Shown piece by piece: positions 8,411 through 16,627 of a stretch of 64,000 nucleotides of DNA; position 1 is the first letter of the stretch; the number at the start of each line of letters is the position of its first letter. Position numbers and translations under genes: made by a program. The notes beneath the pieces are model-generated. The model worked only from the letters and a program-made list of their open reading frames with translations. It did no database searches and had not been told where the DNA came from. The stretch spans positions 124,001 through 188,000 of the forward strand of contig NZ_JABVWW010000005.1 of NCBI RefSeq assembly GCF_013350005.1, read 5' to 3'. Source of the stretch: Methylocystis silviterrae. Its GTDB lineage: Bacteria > Pseudomonadota > Alphaproteobacteria > Rhizobiales > Beijerinckiaceae.

Positions 8411-9421
8411 TCATATCCGAGCCGCGTCGCCTCCGAGAAATTCGAACCACGTCTTCGTCGCCTTTGCGATCGACTCGGGATCCCAAAGCGGAGCGTCCTT
8501 CCAAAGATGTATCTGCTGCATCATCCTCGGCGCCCCCTCTTCAAACGGAACTTTCGGCCGCCAATCGAGAAGCGTAGAAATCTTCGTTATGTCCGCCCAG
8601 GTGCAATCGGGCTCGCCCGGCCGCTTAGGCACATAGACCACGTCCCCGCCGAGCAGGGACACGAGTTGATTGATTGATTTCGGAGCGCCGGCGCCGACAT
8701 TAAAGCGCTCGCCGACGATATCCGTTTCGGCGGCGGCAAGAAACGCTTCGGCTACGTCCGTTGCGTAAATGAAGTCGCGTGATTGCGACCCGTCGCCGAC
8801 CACAGTGTACGGCTTGCCCGCGAGTTTCTGGCGAAAGAAGACGCCAAAGACGGCGCCATATGCGCCCGTGGTGCGCACGCGCAAGCCGTATGCGTTAAAT
8901 ATGCAAATCGAATTGACAGGGAGCCGGTAGACGTTTCCCCAGTGAAACACCGCTTGCTCGCCCTGATATTTTGAGAGAGCGTAAGGATATTGCGGCGCGA
9001 TCGGGTGATCCTCCCGCGTCGGCGTCGCGGCGAGGCCATAGCAGGATGAAGATGCCGCATAGACGAATTTTTTCACCTTTGCGGCGCGCGCGCATTCGAG
9101 CGTACGGACCGTTCCCTGGACATTGATGTCCATGTAATCGATCGGGCGCTCGATTGACGGAACGATGTCGCCAATGCCTGCAAAATGAAAAACATAGCGG
9201 CAATCCGAGAAGATCGGATCACCGGGCGCCAGCGTGCGTATATCTCTCCAATGACAGGCGAGGTCCGAGTTCTGCGCATGATGCGCAAGATTCGCTTCGC
9301 GCCCGCCCGACAAGTCGTCGATCACGCGAACGCAAAATCCGCGATCCAGCAGCAGGTCGACCATATGGCTCCCGATGAAGCCCGCGCCGCCTGTCACCAC
9401 AGCAATAGGTTTGCCGTTCAT
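8411..9421 (-). CDS. NAD-dependent sugar-nucleotide epimerase/dehydratase (extended SDR)
   Basis: 336 residues: GGAGFIGSHMVDLLL at the N-terminus, VYAASSSCYG and PYALSKYQGE giving Ser and the Tyr-Lys pair, and a complete C-terminal substrate domain (YGLRVRTTGAYG, DFIYATDVAEAFLAA). This layout is typical of UDP-glucose 4-epimerase or UDP-glucuronate 4-epimerase relatives. The open frame runs further upstream, but that part overlaps the next SDR gene; the ATG at 9421 makes an ATGA overlap and starts six residues before the first strand. A gap of about 97 bases separates it from the downstream kinase fusion gene. Confidence 0.85.
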   Translation of the reverse strand: MNGKPIAVVTGGAGFIGSHMVDLLLDRGFCVRVIDDLSGGREANLAHHAQNSDLACHWRDIRTLAPGDPIFSDCRYVFHFAGIGDIVPSIERPIDYMDINVQGTVRTLECARAAKVKKFVYAASSSCYGLAATPTREDHPIAPQYPYALSKYQGEQAVFHWGNVYRLPVNSICIFNAYGLRVRTTGAYGAVFGVFFRQKLAGKPYTVVGDGSQSRDFIYATDVAEAFLAAAETDIVGERFNVGAGAPKSINQLVSLLGGDVVYVPKRPGEPDCTWADITKISTLLDWRPKVPFEEGAPRMMQQIHLWKDAPLWDPESIAKATKTWFEFLGGDAARI

Positions 9422-10431
9422 GCTGCTTTCAATCTTTGCAGCCGCTTGACGTTGAAATAGGAGTCGTCGTCGAAACTGTTCGGCAAGCGATTTTCTCGGA
9501 ATGCGACGCAGAGTTCGCGCACCGCGTCCTCGATCGTGCGCCGCGGCTGAAAGCCCAGCGCGCGCGCGATCTTGCCCGAATTGATGTGATACGAGCGCAG
9601 ATCGTCGCTCGGCGTCGTCACAATTTCGAGATCGCCTCGTTCGGGATATTCTTCGAGCACGACCTTGCGAACCAGTTCGGCGATTTGCATCAGAGAGAGA
9701 TTTTGATATCCGACGTTGAAGATCTCGCCTTGGATCTTTTCCGCAGGCGCCTGAAGAAACATCTGCGCCGCGTCGACATAGTCCTGAATATGCAGGTTTG
9801 GTCGTAATTGTGAGCCGCCGAAAACCGTGATCCTGTTCTTGTTCACGGCGTGATTGGTGAGAATGTTTACGGAGAGATCCAGTCGCTGGCGCGGCGCGTA
9901 GCCGCACACGGTCGCCGGACGGAAGGTGACGCCCGTGAAACCGTCATCTATGTGTCTGTTGAGCAGCGGCTCGCACATTCCCTTGTATTTGTTGTAAAGC
10001 GTCAGGGGCACGAGCGGATGGTCTTCCGTCACCTCGGGTTGGTCGGAAACGCCATAAACCGAAGATGAAGACGCATAGATGAAGCGCTTGACGCCCGCGT
10101 TCTTGGCCGTGAGCACCATTGGCTCGAAGGCCTCCAAATTCACCGAGGTCGAGAGTCGTTCATCGAGTTCGAAGCTGGCGTCATTGGAGATGCAGGCGAG
10201 GCTCAAGAAAGCATCGTGGCCGGCGACCGCAGCGGCGAGCTTTGCTCTGTCGCGTATGTCACCCTGAACCACCGTTAGGTTTGGGTCGTCTTTCGGCAGG
10301 AATTCGCAACCGAAATACATGACGTCATACACGGTCACCTTGTAACCAGAGCGAAGGAGCTGTGGAACGAGGCGGCTCCCGCAATAGCCGGCGCCGCCCG
10401 TAATGAAAACACGTTCGAACAGTCGCGTCAT
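9418..10431 (-). CDS. NAD-dependent sugar-nucleotide epimerase/dehydratase (extended SDR)
   Basis: 337 residues: VFITGGAGYCGSRLVPQLL fingerprint, YASSSSVYGVSDQP and LYNKYKGMCE with the Tyr-Lys pair, FRPATVCGYAPRQRLD and LHIQDYVDAAQMFL in the substrate half. It is complete and distinct from its SDR neighbours. The ATG at 10431 overlaps the transaldolase TGA (ATGA); the upstream in-frame extension only shadows the transaldolase gene. Four different SDR proteins in one operon imply several successive changes on an NDP-sugar rather than one epimerisation. Its exact reaction cannot be told from the sequence. Confidence 0.85.
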   Translation of the reverse strand: MTRLFERVFITGGAGYCGSRLVPQLLRSGYKVTVYDVMYFGCEFLPKDDPNLTVVQGDIRDRAKLAAAVAGHDAFLSLACISNDASFELDERLSTSVNLEAFEPMVLTAKNAGVKRFIYASSSSVYGVSDQPEVTEDHPLVPLTLYNKYKGMCEPLLNRHIDDGFTGVTFRPATVCGYAPRQRLDLSVNILTNHAVNKNRITVFGGSQLRPNLHIQDYVDAAQMFLQAPAEKIQGEIFNVGYQNLSLMQIAELVRKVVLEEYPERGDLEIVTTPSDDLRSYHINSGKIARALGFQPRRTIEDAVRELCVAFRENRLPNSFDDDSYFNVKRLQRLKAA

Positions 10432-11201
10432 CGAACATCCTCGCGTATGTCGCTTACGCCGCCGACCTCGGCGGCCAATTTTCGCTGCGCAACGTCGATT
10501 TCGAATCCCGAAGCCGTCGCGTCGCGATAGAACATTTGTACCGTCTCGAGAGAAAACTGCGTGAGATCCTTTCCAACCAACTCTAGCTTGGAAAGAATGC
10601 CGGGCGTGGCGGTGATGATATGGCAGCCCGCCTCCTGCGCGTGAAAAACGTTTAGCAACTCGCGCGGGCTCGCCCAAAGCAGCTCCGCTCGCGGGCGCGA
10701 CGCAAGCGCCGCGCGGCAGGCCTTCATGTGAGGAACAGGATCAACGCCGGTATCGGCGATTCTCCCGGCAAAGACCGAAATAATCGCCGGCGTTTCGGGC
10801 GCGAGCGCCGCGGCGACGTCGCGAACCTGCTGCACGGTCATGATCGCGGTGACGTTGAGCGTCACGCCTTCGTTGGAAAGCGCGCTCAGAATAGGGCCGG
10901 TAAACTCGCCCTTCGTATTAACAACTGGAATCTTCACGTTGACGTTTGGGCCCCAACCGGCAATGACGCGCGCCTGGCGCGCCATCTCGGAGAGGTCGTC
11001 GGCGAATACTTCGAATGAGACGGGACGATCCGGAATCGCCTCGAGCACCTTGCGCGCGAATTTTTCGTAATCGGCCACGCCGGCTTGGCGCATCAGCGTC
11101 GGATTCGTCGTGAAGCCGACGATCCTCGGATCGCGATACATGGAAATCATTTCCCCAAGATCGGCGCCGTCGGCAAAGAGCTTAATGAAAATTTTCGGCA
11201 T
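10428..11201 (-). CDS. Transaldolase-family protein
   Basis: 257 residues of the short (TalC/MipB-like) transaldolase class, a TIM barrel: KLFADGADLGEM at strand 1, GFTTNPTLMRQ with the conserved Asn-Pro, VNVKIPVVNTKG with the Schiff-base Lys near residue 90, and LNVTAIMTVQQV and ISVFAGRIADTG in later strands. Such enzymes move a three-carbon dihydroxyacetone unit between sugar phosphates. A copy inside a GmhA/GmhB/HldE-like cluster suggests it makes the C7 or C8 ketose phosphate that the isomerase and kinase then use, as LmbR does in lincosamide octose synthesis. That role is inference. Confidence 0.88.
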   Translation of the reverse strand: MPKIFIKLFADGADLGEMISMYRDPRIVGFTTNPTLMRQAGVADYEKFARKVLEAIPDRPVSFEVFADDLSEMARQARVIAGWGPNVNVKIPVVNTKGEFTGPILSALSNEGVTLNVTAIMTVQQVRDVAAALAPETPAIISVFAGRIADTGVDPVPHMKACRAALASRPRAELLWASPRELLNVFHAQEAGCHIITATPGILSKLELVGKDLTQFSLETVQMFYRDATASGFEIDVAQRKLAAEVGGVSDIREDVR

Positions 11202-11210
11202 GAGCGACTT

Positions 11211-11756
11211 TCAGCTGTCTGCTTGTGACAATGATAGGATCCAGTCGGCGGCCTCGCAGAACGAGCCGACAATTCTATCCGGGCGTTCGGGGGGCTGTTC
11301 CGCCGTATAGCCAAGATCTATGAACACGGTGCGGCACCCAGCCGCAGCGCCGGCTTCTATGTCGCTCGCTCGATCGCCTACCATGAAGCTCTCCTTGAGA
11401 TCGAGCTTGATTTCGCGCGCAGCTTCCAACAGCATTCCAGGCTGCGGCTTGCGGCAGGCGCACTGGCTCGTATGGCAGCAGATCTTTATCGCATCAAGAG
11501 GCATTGCGTGGCGAAGTCGGAGGCTCATTTCGTCGACGATCTCACGCGCAATTCGGCCCGCCCCCACATCTGGCTGGTTTGAAACGACGACGGTGAAGAA
11601 GCCCGCTTCCTTCAACCTCGCAACGCACCTCGGCGCGTCCGGATAAATGGCGAATTCCTCGAGAGTCGTCGGTGCGAAACTGCGGCCTTCGCGAAACTGC
11701 GGCACCACGAGAACGCCGTCACGATCCAAAAAAACGGCGCGTCGCGGCCCGAACAT
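11211..11756 (-). CDS. gmhB: D,D-heptose 1,7-bisphosphate phosphatase-like HAD hydrolase
   Basis: 181 residues of the GmhB/HisB-N branch of the HAD superfamily. The nucleophile motif FLDRDGVL is at residues 9-16, VVSNQPDVG provides motif II, CRKPQPGM motif III, and VGDRASDIEAGAAAG motif IV. The CCHTSQCACRKP stretch supplies the Cys residues for the structural zinc seen in GmhB. It would remove the terminal phosphate from a sugar 1,7- (or 1,8-) bisphosphate after C1 phosphorylation by the kinase fusion. AGGAG six bases before the ATG supports the start, and ten bases separate it from the SIS gene upstream. Confidence 0.85.
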   Translation of the reverse strand: MFGPRRAVFLDRDGVLVVPQFREGRSFAPTTLEEFAIYPDAPRCVARLKEAGFFTVVVSNQPDVGAGRIAREIVDEMSLRLRHAMPLDAIKICCHTSQCACRKPQPGMLLEAAREIKLDLKESFMVGDRASDIEAGAAAGCRTVFIDLGYTAEQPPERPDRIVGSFCEAADWILSLSQADS

Positions 11757-11765
11757 CCTTGGCTC

Positions 11766-12371
11766 CTACCACTTCGTCCCACGCGACTGAAGAGCTGGAT
11801 GAGACACGAGGCAATGCCAGACGACTGCCTGAAACGCTTCGGAAAGCGGCGTCACGCGGCCGGCGTCGACCTGCGGAATCACGACCGCCACGTCGCCATG
11901 GGCGCTGGCGTGGCCGTCGGCGCGACCCACGATCGCAAAAACGCGGGCGCCACGCTGCTTTGCAAGATCGATGGCCTTCACAAGATTGACGCTGACATTG
12001 CGGGCCGCGTTCCCGCCACCCACTGAAAAGACGAGGATTGCGTCGCCGCTGGATAGCCGGCTGACCTCAAGCCATCCTGTGAAGATTGTATCCCATCCCT
12101 CATCATTGGCCCGAGCCGTCAGCTCCGAAACATTATCGGTCGGCGCATAGGCTTCGATCCCGCACAATTTTCGAAAATCATTCGCCGCATGACCACAATT
12201 TCCCGCGCTGCCCCCGACGCCCAATAGAAACAACCGTCCATCGCGCTCACGCAATTGACTCAACTCTTGAGCGAGCCGCTCGACCACGCCGGTGTCAAGA
12301 AGTCCTGCAACCTCTCGCACCTGCTCCATAAAATTGATGACATGCGACAGGGCAGCGCTCCAGTTTAACAA
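11766..12371 (-). CDS. gmhA: SIS-domain phosphosugar isomerase, phosphoheptose isomerase-like
   Basis: 201 residues with a single SIS domain: LFLLGVGGSAGNCGHAANDF for phosphosugar binding, ILVFSVGGGNAARNVS for the second phosphate loop, and a C-terminal helix LSEAFQAVVWHCLV like the catalytic helix of GmhA. GmhA converts sedoheptulose 7-phosphate to an aldose 7-phosphate, the first step toward ADP- or GDP-heptose; octulose homologues (LmbN) exist. The start is uncertain: the frame opens with TTG at 12371, and the first ATG at 12329 would shorten the N-terminal helix that the family needs. It is the first gene of the minus-strand operon. Confidence 0.8.
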   Translation of the reverse strand: MLNWSAALSHVINFMEQVREVAGLLDTGVVERLAQELSQLRERDGRLFLLGVGGSAGNCGHAANDFRKLCGIEAYAPTDNVSELTARANDEGWDTIFTGWLEVSRLSSGDAILVFSVGGGNAARNVSVNLVKAIDLAKQRGARVFAIVGRADGHASAHGDVAVVIPQVDAGRVTPLSEAFQAVVWHCLVSHPALQSRGTKW

Positions 12372-12705
12372 GCAAAAGCTGGTTAGAATATCGCCCTGTG
12401 AGAGTCAATCCACGCGACGCGTCGAATCGGTAGCGACTGAACTTGATTTTAACCACGCAATCACTTGCTGCAAGAGCAAACCAGGGAAAGCCGACGCCCG
12501 AATGCGGCCTATGTCGAGCGGGTCAACCAGGTCATTGGCGACTTGGCGCCACCGAAATGCTAATCTGTCTTTCGCCCCGAAAATACAACATGCGTCCTAT
12601 AAATGGTTGAGCTGAGATTTAATCCACAGATCGCGCTCGACTGGACGACGAAAACCAACAAACCGAGGCGCGGGGCGCACAAGAACGCGAAGCGGGTGAG
12701 CAAAG
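12372..12705. promoter_or_regulatory. Divergent intergenic region with the presumed promoter of the higher-sugar operon
   Basis: About 334 bases without a supported gene separate the minus-strand sugar operon from the plus-strand oxidase gene, so promoters for both should lie here. The stretch is slightly more AT-rich than its surroundings near 12560-12620. No convincing -35/-10 pair, riboswitch or strong palindrome could be assigned by eye. Confidence 0.4.
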
Positions 12706-13830
12706 ATGAGCGGTGCGAATTTTGACGTTGTCATAGCGGGCGCAGGCGTTGTCGGTCTCGCCGTGGCCCGCGCGCTCGGCGAGACGGGATACAAAGTTCT
12801 GGTTACCGAAAGCGCTCCGACGATTGGTTCGGGCGTCAGCTCACGCAATTCCGAAGTCATTCACGCTGGTCTGTACTATACGCCCGACAGTCTGAAGGCG
12901 CGACTATGTCGGCGAGGCGCCGAGTTGCTCTACCAATATTGCTTCGATCGCGACGTTGGATTCCAGCGGCTCGGAAAGCTGATCGTGGCGACGCAGCCCG
13001 ATCAGAAGGCCAAACTCGATCAGATCGCTTCGAACGCGCTCGCGAGCGGCGTTCGAGACCTCATTCGCCTCGAAGCGGCGGAGGCGCGCAAGCTCGAGCC
13101 GAGCCTTGCCTGTTGCGGCGCGATCCTGTCTCCGTCGACCGGCATTGTCGACAGTCATGGGTTGATGTTGGCGCTGCAGGGCGACGCTGAAGAGTGTGGC
13201 GCGACTTTCGCTTTCAACGCCAAAGTCGTGGGCGGCGCGGTGACGCAAAGCGGGATTACGCTCCATATTCGCGACCGCGCCAGCGACGACGTCTCCTCGC
13301 TTGAGACGAGGGCTTTCGTGAACGCCGCCGGGCTCGGCGCGACGACGCTCTCCCGAGCCATCGACGGATTTCCGGCCTCCATGACGCCGCAGCTTTATCT
13401 CGCGCGCGGTTGCTATTTCACGCTCTCCGGGCGCGCGCCTTTTTCCAGGCTCATCTATCCCGTTCCTGTGGACGGCGCTCTGGGCGTTCATCTTACGCTC
13501 GACCGCGCCGGACAGGCGCGGTTTGGCCCAGATATCGAATGGATCGATGAAATCGATTACAACGTGGACCCGCGGCGCGCCGAGGCCTTCTATGACGAAA
13601 TTCGTCGCTACTGGCCCGGCGTTCTAGACGGGGCCCTGCTTCCCGGCTACGCCGGCATTCGACCGAAAATCTCGGGGCGGGGGAAACCTGCCGCAGATTT
13701 TCGCGTCGACGGGCCACGCCAACACGGCGTCGAGGGCCTCGTCAATCTGTTCGGAATTGAAAGCCCGGGACTGACGGCCTCACTCGCTCTCGCCGAGCTG
13801 GTCCGCGATCGCCTCAGTGAGGCGCCTTGA
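12706..13830 (+). CDS. FAD-dependent oxidoreductase, L-2-hydroxyglutarate oxidase (LhgO)-like
   Basis: 374 residues of the DAO family. The N-terminus FDVVIAGAGVVGLAVARAL is the FAD-binding Rossmann motif, and SSRNSEVIHAGLYY around residues 45-60 is characteristic of LhgO/L2HGDH proteins, as is the C-terminal GYAGIRPKISGRG stretch. LhgO oxidises L-2-hydroxyglutarate to 2-oxoglutarate, passing electrons to the quinone pool, and repairs a toxic by-product of 2-oxoglutarate enzymes. No signal peptide is present; the protein should be cytoplasmic or peripheral at the membrane. It is transcribed alone, away from the sugar operon. Confidence 0.85.
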   Translation: MSGANFDVVIAGAGVVGLAVARALGETGYKVLVTESAPTIGSGVSSRNSEVIHAGLYYTPDSLKARLCRRGAELLYQYCFDRDVGFQRLGKLIVATQPDQKAKLDQIASNALASGVRDLIRLEAAEARKLEPSLACCGAILSPSTGIVDSHGLMLALQGDAEECGATFAFNAKVVGGAVTQSGITLHIRDRASDDVSSLETRAFVNAAGLGATTLSRAIDGFPASMTPQLYLARGCYFTLSGRAPFSRLIYPVPVDGALGVHLTLDRAGQARFGPDIEWIDEIDYNVDPRRAEAFYDEIRRYWPGVLDGALLPGYAGIRPKISGRGKPAADFRVDGPRQHGVEGLVNLFGIESPGLTASLALAELVRDRLSEAP

Positions 13831-14247
13831 TGTGGAACTCACAACGCGACGCCCGCAAGTCCAGTCGTCGATATGGCTTGTGGCGCTTGTGGCTGGAGAA
13901 CGAAAAGAGGCTTTAGGGTCCAGACTCATAACAGTCTCATCGTTGGACATGCGACGCGCGACGCGCCTCAAGCAGTCTGCTTTCTTCCTCGGTGAGGCGC
14001 CGCCTGCTCGTGTCGCCATCGCGTTCGCCGCGATTTGCGCGGCGCAATGGTGCAGCCCTCACGCAATGGGCAGATTGGGTGGCTGGTGGGATGAGGCCAG
14101 AAGTGAGAAAGTGTGAGCGCTAGGCGTCGATCTTTTGCGCCGCCCCAAAAACTCGGCCCAATGACATGAGAATTGTCGCGCGCCTCAGGTGGCTGGCTGC
14201 GAGCAGCACTCAAGTCGATCTGACAAATCTCGCACAAAGGGAATGAC
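13831..14247. other. 417-bp intergenic region without a convincing gene
   Basis: Open frames exist on both strands, but their predicted peptides (for example a plus-strand frame at 13817-14116) show no recognisable domain and overlap the end of the oxidase gene. The segment TTTAGGGTCCAGACTCATAA near 13910-13930 looks like the kind of terminal repeat seen at insertion sequences, so this may be a decayed mobile-element remnant; that is a guess. The promoter of the downstream transporter gene should lie in the last 100 bases. Confidence 0.3.
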
Positions 14248-15366
14248 GTGATTCAGCGGTTCCTCTGGCTAGCGATGGGCTATTGGAAAGGCCAGACGCA
14301 ACGCCCGGCGTGGATTCTCTCGGTTGGATTTCTCATCTGCCTGGTTGTGAACACTTACATGGCTCTGGCCGTGAATCGCTGGAGCAAGAGTTTCTTCGAC
14401 GCGCTTCAAACGCATAAAGTCGATGAAGTGACCGGGGGAATTCTTCAACTCGCCATTCTGGCCGTCGGCGTCGGTCTTGCCTCAATCGCGACAACGCAGT
14501 TTCGTATGAGACTTCAGGTCAACTGGCGATTGTGGCTCACCGCCTCGCTCATCGAGAAATGGCTCGTCAACGAATCGCGCCAAGCATGCGCCATATCCCC
14601 CGCAATCGATAATCCTGAAGCCCGCATCGCGGATGACGGCCGGCTGGCGATCGAGCTTTTTGTCGATCTCGCCGGAGGCGTCTTCAATATTTTTTTGGTG
14701 TCGGCCGCCTTCATCCTCGTTCTCTGGCAAGTCGGGGGATCCTACGAGTTTTTCGGCGTGGTCATACCCGGCTATCTGGTGCTCGCGGTCTTCGTCTATT
14801 CGGTGGTGACTTCGTTTTGCATGTGGGTGCTGGGACGACCGCTGGTGGCAAGCGTCGAAGCAAAGGCCGCGGCGGAGGGGAACTTCCGCTATGCGCTCAC
14901 CCGCGCCCGTCATGAGTTCGAATCCAGAGCGGTGGTGGAAGTCGACGAGGACATCGATCGCGATATTGGCGATTACCTGCGTCACCCTGTCGTTAAGGGG
15001 GTTCCGATCATTCCCGATCGGCTGCCCGAGATCGACGTCCAGACCAGGAATCCCTTCGACAGATTTCTCTTTCTGCTCGCAACGACCTGGGGGCGCGTCA
15101 TCCAGGGGCAGACAAAGATCGTTTTTTTAACGCATGCGAACAATCTACTGGCTCCCGCCGTTCCCCTGTTGCTTGGCGCGCCGAAATATCTTGCCGGCGA
15201 TCTTACGCTTGGAGATCTGATGCAGGCCGCCGCAGCCTTTTTGCAGGTGCAACTTTCCCTCAATTGGCTTGCCGACAACGCCCTGAGCATCGCCAACTGG
15301 TCGGCGTCGGCGCGGCGCGTCGCGGCCCTTGACTTAGCGATTGATACGACGCGTGAGGCGACATGA
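14248..15366 (+). CDS. SbmA/BacA-like inner-membrane transporter (ABC transmembrane domain without ATPase)
   Basis: 372 residues with several hydrophobic helices (about 25-45, 65-85, 145-170, 175-200, 285-310). The order NRWSKSFFDALQ, then QFRMRLQVNWRLWLT, and the late ASARRVAALD segment match the SbmA/BacA/YddA transmembrane domain. No Walker motifs follow, so like SbmA it lacks the nucleotide-binding domain found in YddA-type proteins and may be proton-driven. Family members import peptides and related compounds and, in rhizobia, affect very-long-chain fatty acid modification of lipid A. GTG start with AAAGGG about seven bases upstream. It overlaps the next gene by four bases. Confidence 0.75.
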   Translation: MIQRFLWLAMGYWKGQTQRPAWILSVGFLICLVVNTYMALAVNRWSKSFFDALQTHKVDEVTGGILQLAILAVGVGLASIATTQFRMRLQVNWRLWLTASLIEKWLVNESRQACAISPAIDNPEARIADDGRLAIELFVDLAGGVFNIFLVSAAFILVLWQVGGSYEFFGVVIPGYLVLAVFVYSVVTSFCMWVLGRPLVASVEAKAAAEGNFRYALTRARHEFESRAVVEVDEDIDRDIGDYLRHPVVKGVPIIPDRLPEIDVQTRNPFDRFLFLLATTWGRVIQGQTKIVFLTHANNLLAPAVPLLLGAPKYLAGDLTLGDLMQAAAAFLQVQLSLNWLADNALSIANWSASARRVAALDLAIDTTREAT

Positions 15367-16064
15367 GCCGGCTTCGCATGCACAGGGAGAGTCATCTCGT
15401 TCAGCGCATCGGCTGGCTGCGGGCGGCGGTGCTCGGCGCCAATGACGGCATCGTGTCGACGGCGAGCCTGATCGTCGGCGTCGCCGCTGCGGCCGCGCCG
15501 CGCAGTGAGGTGCTGATCGCCGGCGTGGCGGGGTTAGTGGCCGGCGCCATGTCGATGGCCGCGGGCGAATATGTTTCGGTCAGCTCCCAATCCGATACCG
15601 AAAAGGCCGACCTCGCGCGCGAACGCAAGGAATTGAGCGAGCAAATCGAACTCGAAAGGGAGGAGCTTGCGCATATTTACGTCGAGCGCGGCGTCGACCT
15701 TGAGCTGGCGCGGCAGGTCGCTTCGCAATTGATGGAGAAGGACGCCCTGACCGCGCATGCGCGCGACGAATTGGGCATCTCGGATATCGCCAGCGCGCGG
15801 CCGGTGCAGGCGGCGCTAACGTCGGCCGTCACCTTTGCCGCTGGAGCCGTGCTGCCGCTCCTCGTCGTCGGGATCGCGCCGCGAGACGCGATCATCCCCA
15901 TCGTCTCGGCCGCATCTTTGGGGTGCCTGGCCCTTCTCGGCGCAATCGGCGCGAAAGCCGGCGGCGCCGGCGTCCTGCGCGCCGCGGTGCGTGTGACGTT
16001 CTGGGGCGCATTGGCGCTGGCGCTGACGGCGGGCGTCGGCAAGATTTTCGGCATGGCCGTTTAA
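15363..16064 (+). CDS. VIT1/CCC1-family divalent metal transporter
   Basis: 233 residues: LRAAVLGANDGIVSTASLIVGVA at the first membrane helix is the VIT family signature, followed by AGAMSMAAGEYVSVSSQSD and a soluble charged region (residues 75-135, rich in Glu/Lys) corresponding to the metal-binding domain, then three further hydrophobic helices. Members carry Fe2+ or Mn2+ across membranes and protect from metal excess in bacteria. Its ATG overlaps the TGA of the SbmA-like gene, so the two are co-transcribed. No metal-responsive element was recognised upstream. Confidence 0.85.
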   Translation: MSRLRMHRESHLVQRIGWLRAAVLGANDGIVSTASLIVGVAAAAAPRSEVLIAGVAGLVAGAMSMAAGEYVSVSSQSDTEKADLARERKELSEQIELEREELAHIYVERGVDLELARQVASQLMEKDALTAHARDELGISDIASARPVQAALTSAVTFAAGAVLPLLVVGIAPRDAIIPIVSAASLGCLALLGAIGAKAGGAGVLRAAVRVTFWGALALALTAGVGKIFGMAV

Positions 16065-16121
16065 ATGAACCGGCGATTGCGGAAACGGTTCTATAGGGCG
16101 AATGCAAGGAATGGATTGCGA

Positions 16122-16568
16122 ATGGAACAGCAGATGATTCGCCTGGGGTTTGTCGCGATCCTGAGCGTCGCTTTCAGCACAGTCGGCGCGGCCATTGCGA
16201 AGGAGCCTGCGCCAGCCGAAGTGGTGACAGAAATCGCCAGGGCGACAAGAACCGCCACGGGGCAGCCGATCACACTTCCGCAGGGGCCCTTGGAGGTCGT
16301 GGCTTCGATTTACACTCTGGCGCCCGGCGTCAAATTGCCGGAACATAAGCATCCGTATCAGCGCTATGCCTATATTCTTCAAGGCGAACTGATGGTCCAG
16401 CAGGCCGATTCCTCCTCGCGCGTCTATCACGCTGGAGAATTCGTCATTGAAAGCGTCGACCGCTGGCATTTCGGCGCGACGGTCGGGGCCGTTCCGGTCA
16501 AATTGCTGGTGATCGATCAGTCGCCGCCAGGCGGTGACGTCACGGTCAATCGGCCAACGGCGCCATAA
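16122..16568 (+). CDS. Exported single-domain cupin protein
   Basis: About 148 residues: a signal peptide (MIRLGFVAILSVAFSTVGAA with Ala-x-Ala cleavage before KEPAP) and one cupin beta-barrel with motif 1 PEHKHPYQRYAYILQGE (two His and a Glu as metal ligands) and motif 2 GEFVIESVDRWHFG. It should be a periplasmic metal-binding cupin; the substrate is unknown. The open frame extends upstream, but ATG 16122 is preceded by AAGGA and directly precedes the signal peptide. It lies 57 bases after the metal transporter and may share its transcript. Confidence 0.75.
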   Translation: MEQQMIRLGFVAILSVAFSTVGAAIAKEPAPAEVVTEIARATRTATGQPITLPQGPLEVVASIYTLAPGVKLPEHKHPYQRYAYILQGELMVQQADSSSRVYHAGEFVIESVDRWHFGATVGAVPVKLLVIDQSPPGGDVTVNRPTAP

Positions 16569-16627
16569 CGGCAGTCAGAACACGACCGCCCGTCCGTTAG
16601 ACATCCGCGAAGCGTTTACGTGTCGCG

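Noticed and set aside
8411-9907. Longer N-terminal extension of the SDR gene at 8411-9421
   Set aside because: The extra ~160 residues overlap the neighbouring SDR gene and lack homology; the ATGA overlap at 9418-9421 fixes the start.
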